NCBI GenBank assembly: GCA_023415895.1
Contig: JAEZJA010000009.1
Span: 1 to 13,501, forward strand
Length of the DNA stretch: 13,501 bases
Direction: 5' to 3'
From: Bacillota bacterium
GTDB taxonomy: Bacteria > Bacillota > Clostridia > Oscillospirales > Acutalibacteraceae
The first letter of the stretch is position 1. Each line of letters opens with the position of its first letter. The notes below the pieces were generated by a model. That model made no database searches and was not told the origin of the DNA. It saw nothing but the letters and a program-made list of their open reading frames with translations. Positions 12,654 through 13,501 of the stretch are shown one piece after another. The position numbers and the translations under genes were made by a program.

Positions 12654-13501
12654 TCAGACGAACATAAAGTAGGCAACCATCGTTACGACAAAGGCCAGCG
12701 GCAGTGCATACACAAGCGTTTGCTTCATATACTCCTTGGTGCTGATCTTGGTATAGCCGATAGCCCACAGGTTCCAGGACTGCGTCGGGCAGACGTTAGT
12801 CGTCACTGTGCAGCACTGGACGTAGAACAGTGGATACAGGACTGCCAGCGGATAAACACCCGTGGCTGCAACGATTGCGAAGGTTGCCGCGCCGGCGCCC
12901 CAGATCGTCAGAGGCCCGCGGAACAAGCTCATAAAGCTCAGCAGACCAAAGATCAGGAAGAGCAGGAAGGCATTATCGGGAAGGATGGGCGAAAAGATGG
13001 GAGCCAACAGCTGCTTATTGGCACCGGCTGCTTTGATGAACATCTGCAGGAAGAGCAGGAAGCCGAGAACGAGACCGACATCCGATACACCCTCATGGAA
13101 GGTCTTCTGGATAACGGCTCCAAGCTTGTTCCAGCTCTTGAAATAGCCTGTCCAACCAAAGGCCCAGATAGCCGCGATAATGATCGCCAAAATAGCGGAT
13201 ACACCCAAAGCAACCGAAATCGTAACCGGTACGATGGGAGTCAGGCAGGCCAGGAGATTGACATTCTTGCCTTCGTCAACAACCTCGGCCGTTGCCGCCC
13301 ACGCCTTCTTCTTATTGCGTGTGCTGACGATGACCATTACGATGATGGCGATCATGTGTAGAGCAAAAGCGACGATAGCGAAACGGTACCAATCCGCGCC
13401 GACGGCATATTTGGAGCCGTCAGGCATAACCATGGTACCCGCCGCCTGCGTCAGCAGCGAACTGTTGAAATACAGGCCGCAGCCGACGGACATCGTAAAG
13501 G
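12654..13501 (-). CDS. Multi-span membrane transporter, C-terminal part (partial)
   Basis: The frame is open to the window edge, so the N-terminus is missing; at least 282 residues are visible. About eight hydrophobic spans are seen, with small-residue-rich stretches such as FRGPLTIWGAGAATFAIVAA and a TTNVCPTQSWNLWAIGY segment near the C-terminus, and a cytoplasmic basic loop (TRNKKKAW). The pattern resembles secondary transporters of the ion-transporter superfamily, but I cannot name the family. Placed upstream of hyuA on the same strand, it may import the substrate or a related organic anion; this is inference from context. A terminator follows, so hyuA expression can be uncoupled from it. 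Confidence 0.75.
   Translation of the reverse strand, partial: FTMSVGCGLYFNSSLLTQAAGTMVMPDGSKYAVGADWYRFAIVAFALHMIAIIVMVIVSTRNKKKAWAATAEVVDEGKNVNLLACLTPIVPVTISVALGVSAILAIIIAAIWAFGWTGYFKSWNKLGAVIQKTFHEGVSDVGLVLGFLLFLQMFIKAAGANKQLLAPIFSPILPDNAFLLFLIFGLLSFMSLFRGPLTIWGAGAATFAIVAATGVYPLAVLYPLFYVQCCTVTTNVCPTQSWNLWAIGYTKISTKEYMKQTLVYALPLAFVVTMVAYFMFV

Overview
The window looks like a chromosomal piece of a gut-type Firmicute, most likely a Clostridia member of the Oscillospiraceae kind. The evidence is strong GGAGG-type ribosome binding sites, sigma-A-like promoters, mid-range G+C, GTG/TTG starts, and a gene-free stretch at about 8080-8345 that seems to hold decayed copies of intergenic repeats I associate with that group. 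The taxonomic call is an inference. No rRNA, tRNA, CRISPR array or insertion sequence was seen.

Left part (1-3830): a perfect-consensus promoter (140-168) leads into a roughly 245-base structured leader. A terminator-like hairpin in the leader directly abuts the Shine-Dalgarno site of a CPA2-type cation:proton antiporter (421-1650). A strong bidirectional terminator (1777-1816) separates it from a convergent two-gene ABC operon of the FetA/FetB (YbbL/YbbM) metal-export family (3249 to 1847, minus strand, ATGA overlap). A GNAT acetyltransferase (3412-3825) diverges from fetAB with a clear promoter.

Biotin block (3837-6666): birA (biotin ligase/repressor, with N-terminal HTH) is followed 23 bases later by a DUF362/ferredoxin protein on the minus strand. 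Divergently on the plus strand lies bioY, the biotin transporter S component. The birA-bioY gap holds two good promoters and a textbook BirA operator (TTGTAAAC-N15-GTTTACAA) ending at the base before the bioY ATG. A weaker second site with the same 15-base spacing lies over both -35 boxes. This is a self-contained biotin-sensing regulatory unit.

AT-rich island (about 6780-8080): base composition drops sharply. It holds a PerR-type Fur-family regulator and a QueD/PTPS-family (COG0720) protein that lacks the usual catalytic Cys and carries a C-terminal zinc ribbon. The pair forms one minus-strand unit with its own promoter and a strong terminator. It looks horizontally acquired.

Right part (8349-13501): a second GNAT acetyltransferase with a TTG start, a small divergent 61-residue ORF, a strong terminator, and then a minus-strand cluster. 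In transcription order the cluster is a multi-membrane-span transporter (truncated by the window edge), a HyuA-like hydantoinase/oxoprolinase-family ATPase without a HyuB partner here, an uncharacterised HExxH protein, and a three-span membrane protein with a PH-like tail. The last three are joined by a 1-base overlap and a 2-base gap. This hyuA/HExxH/membrane cassette is the best candidate in the window for an undescribed system.
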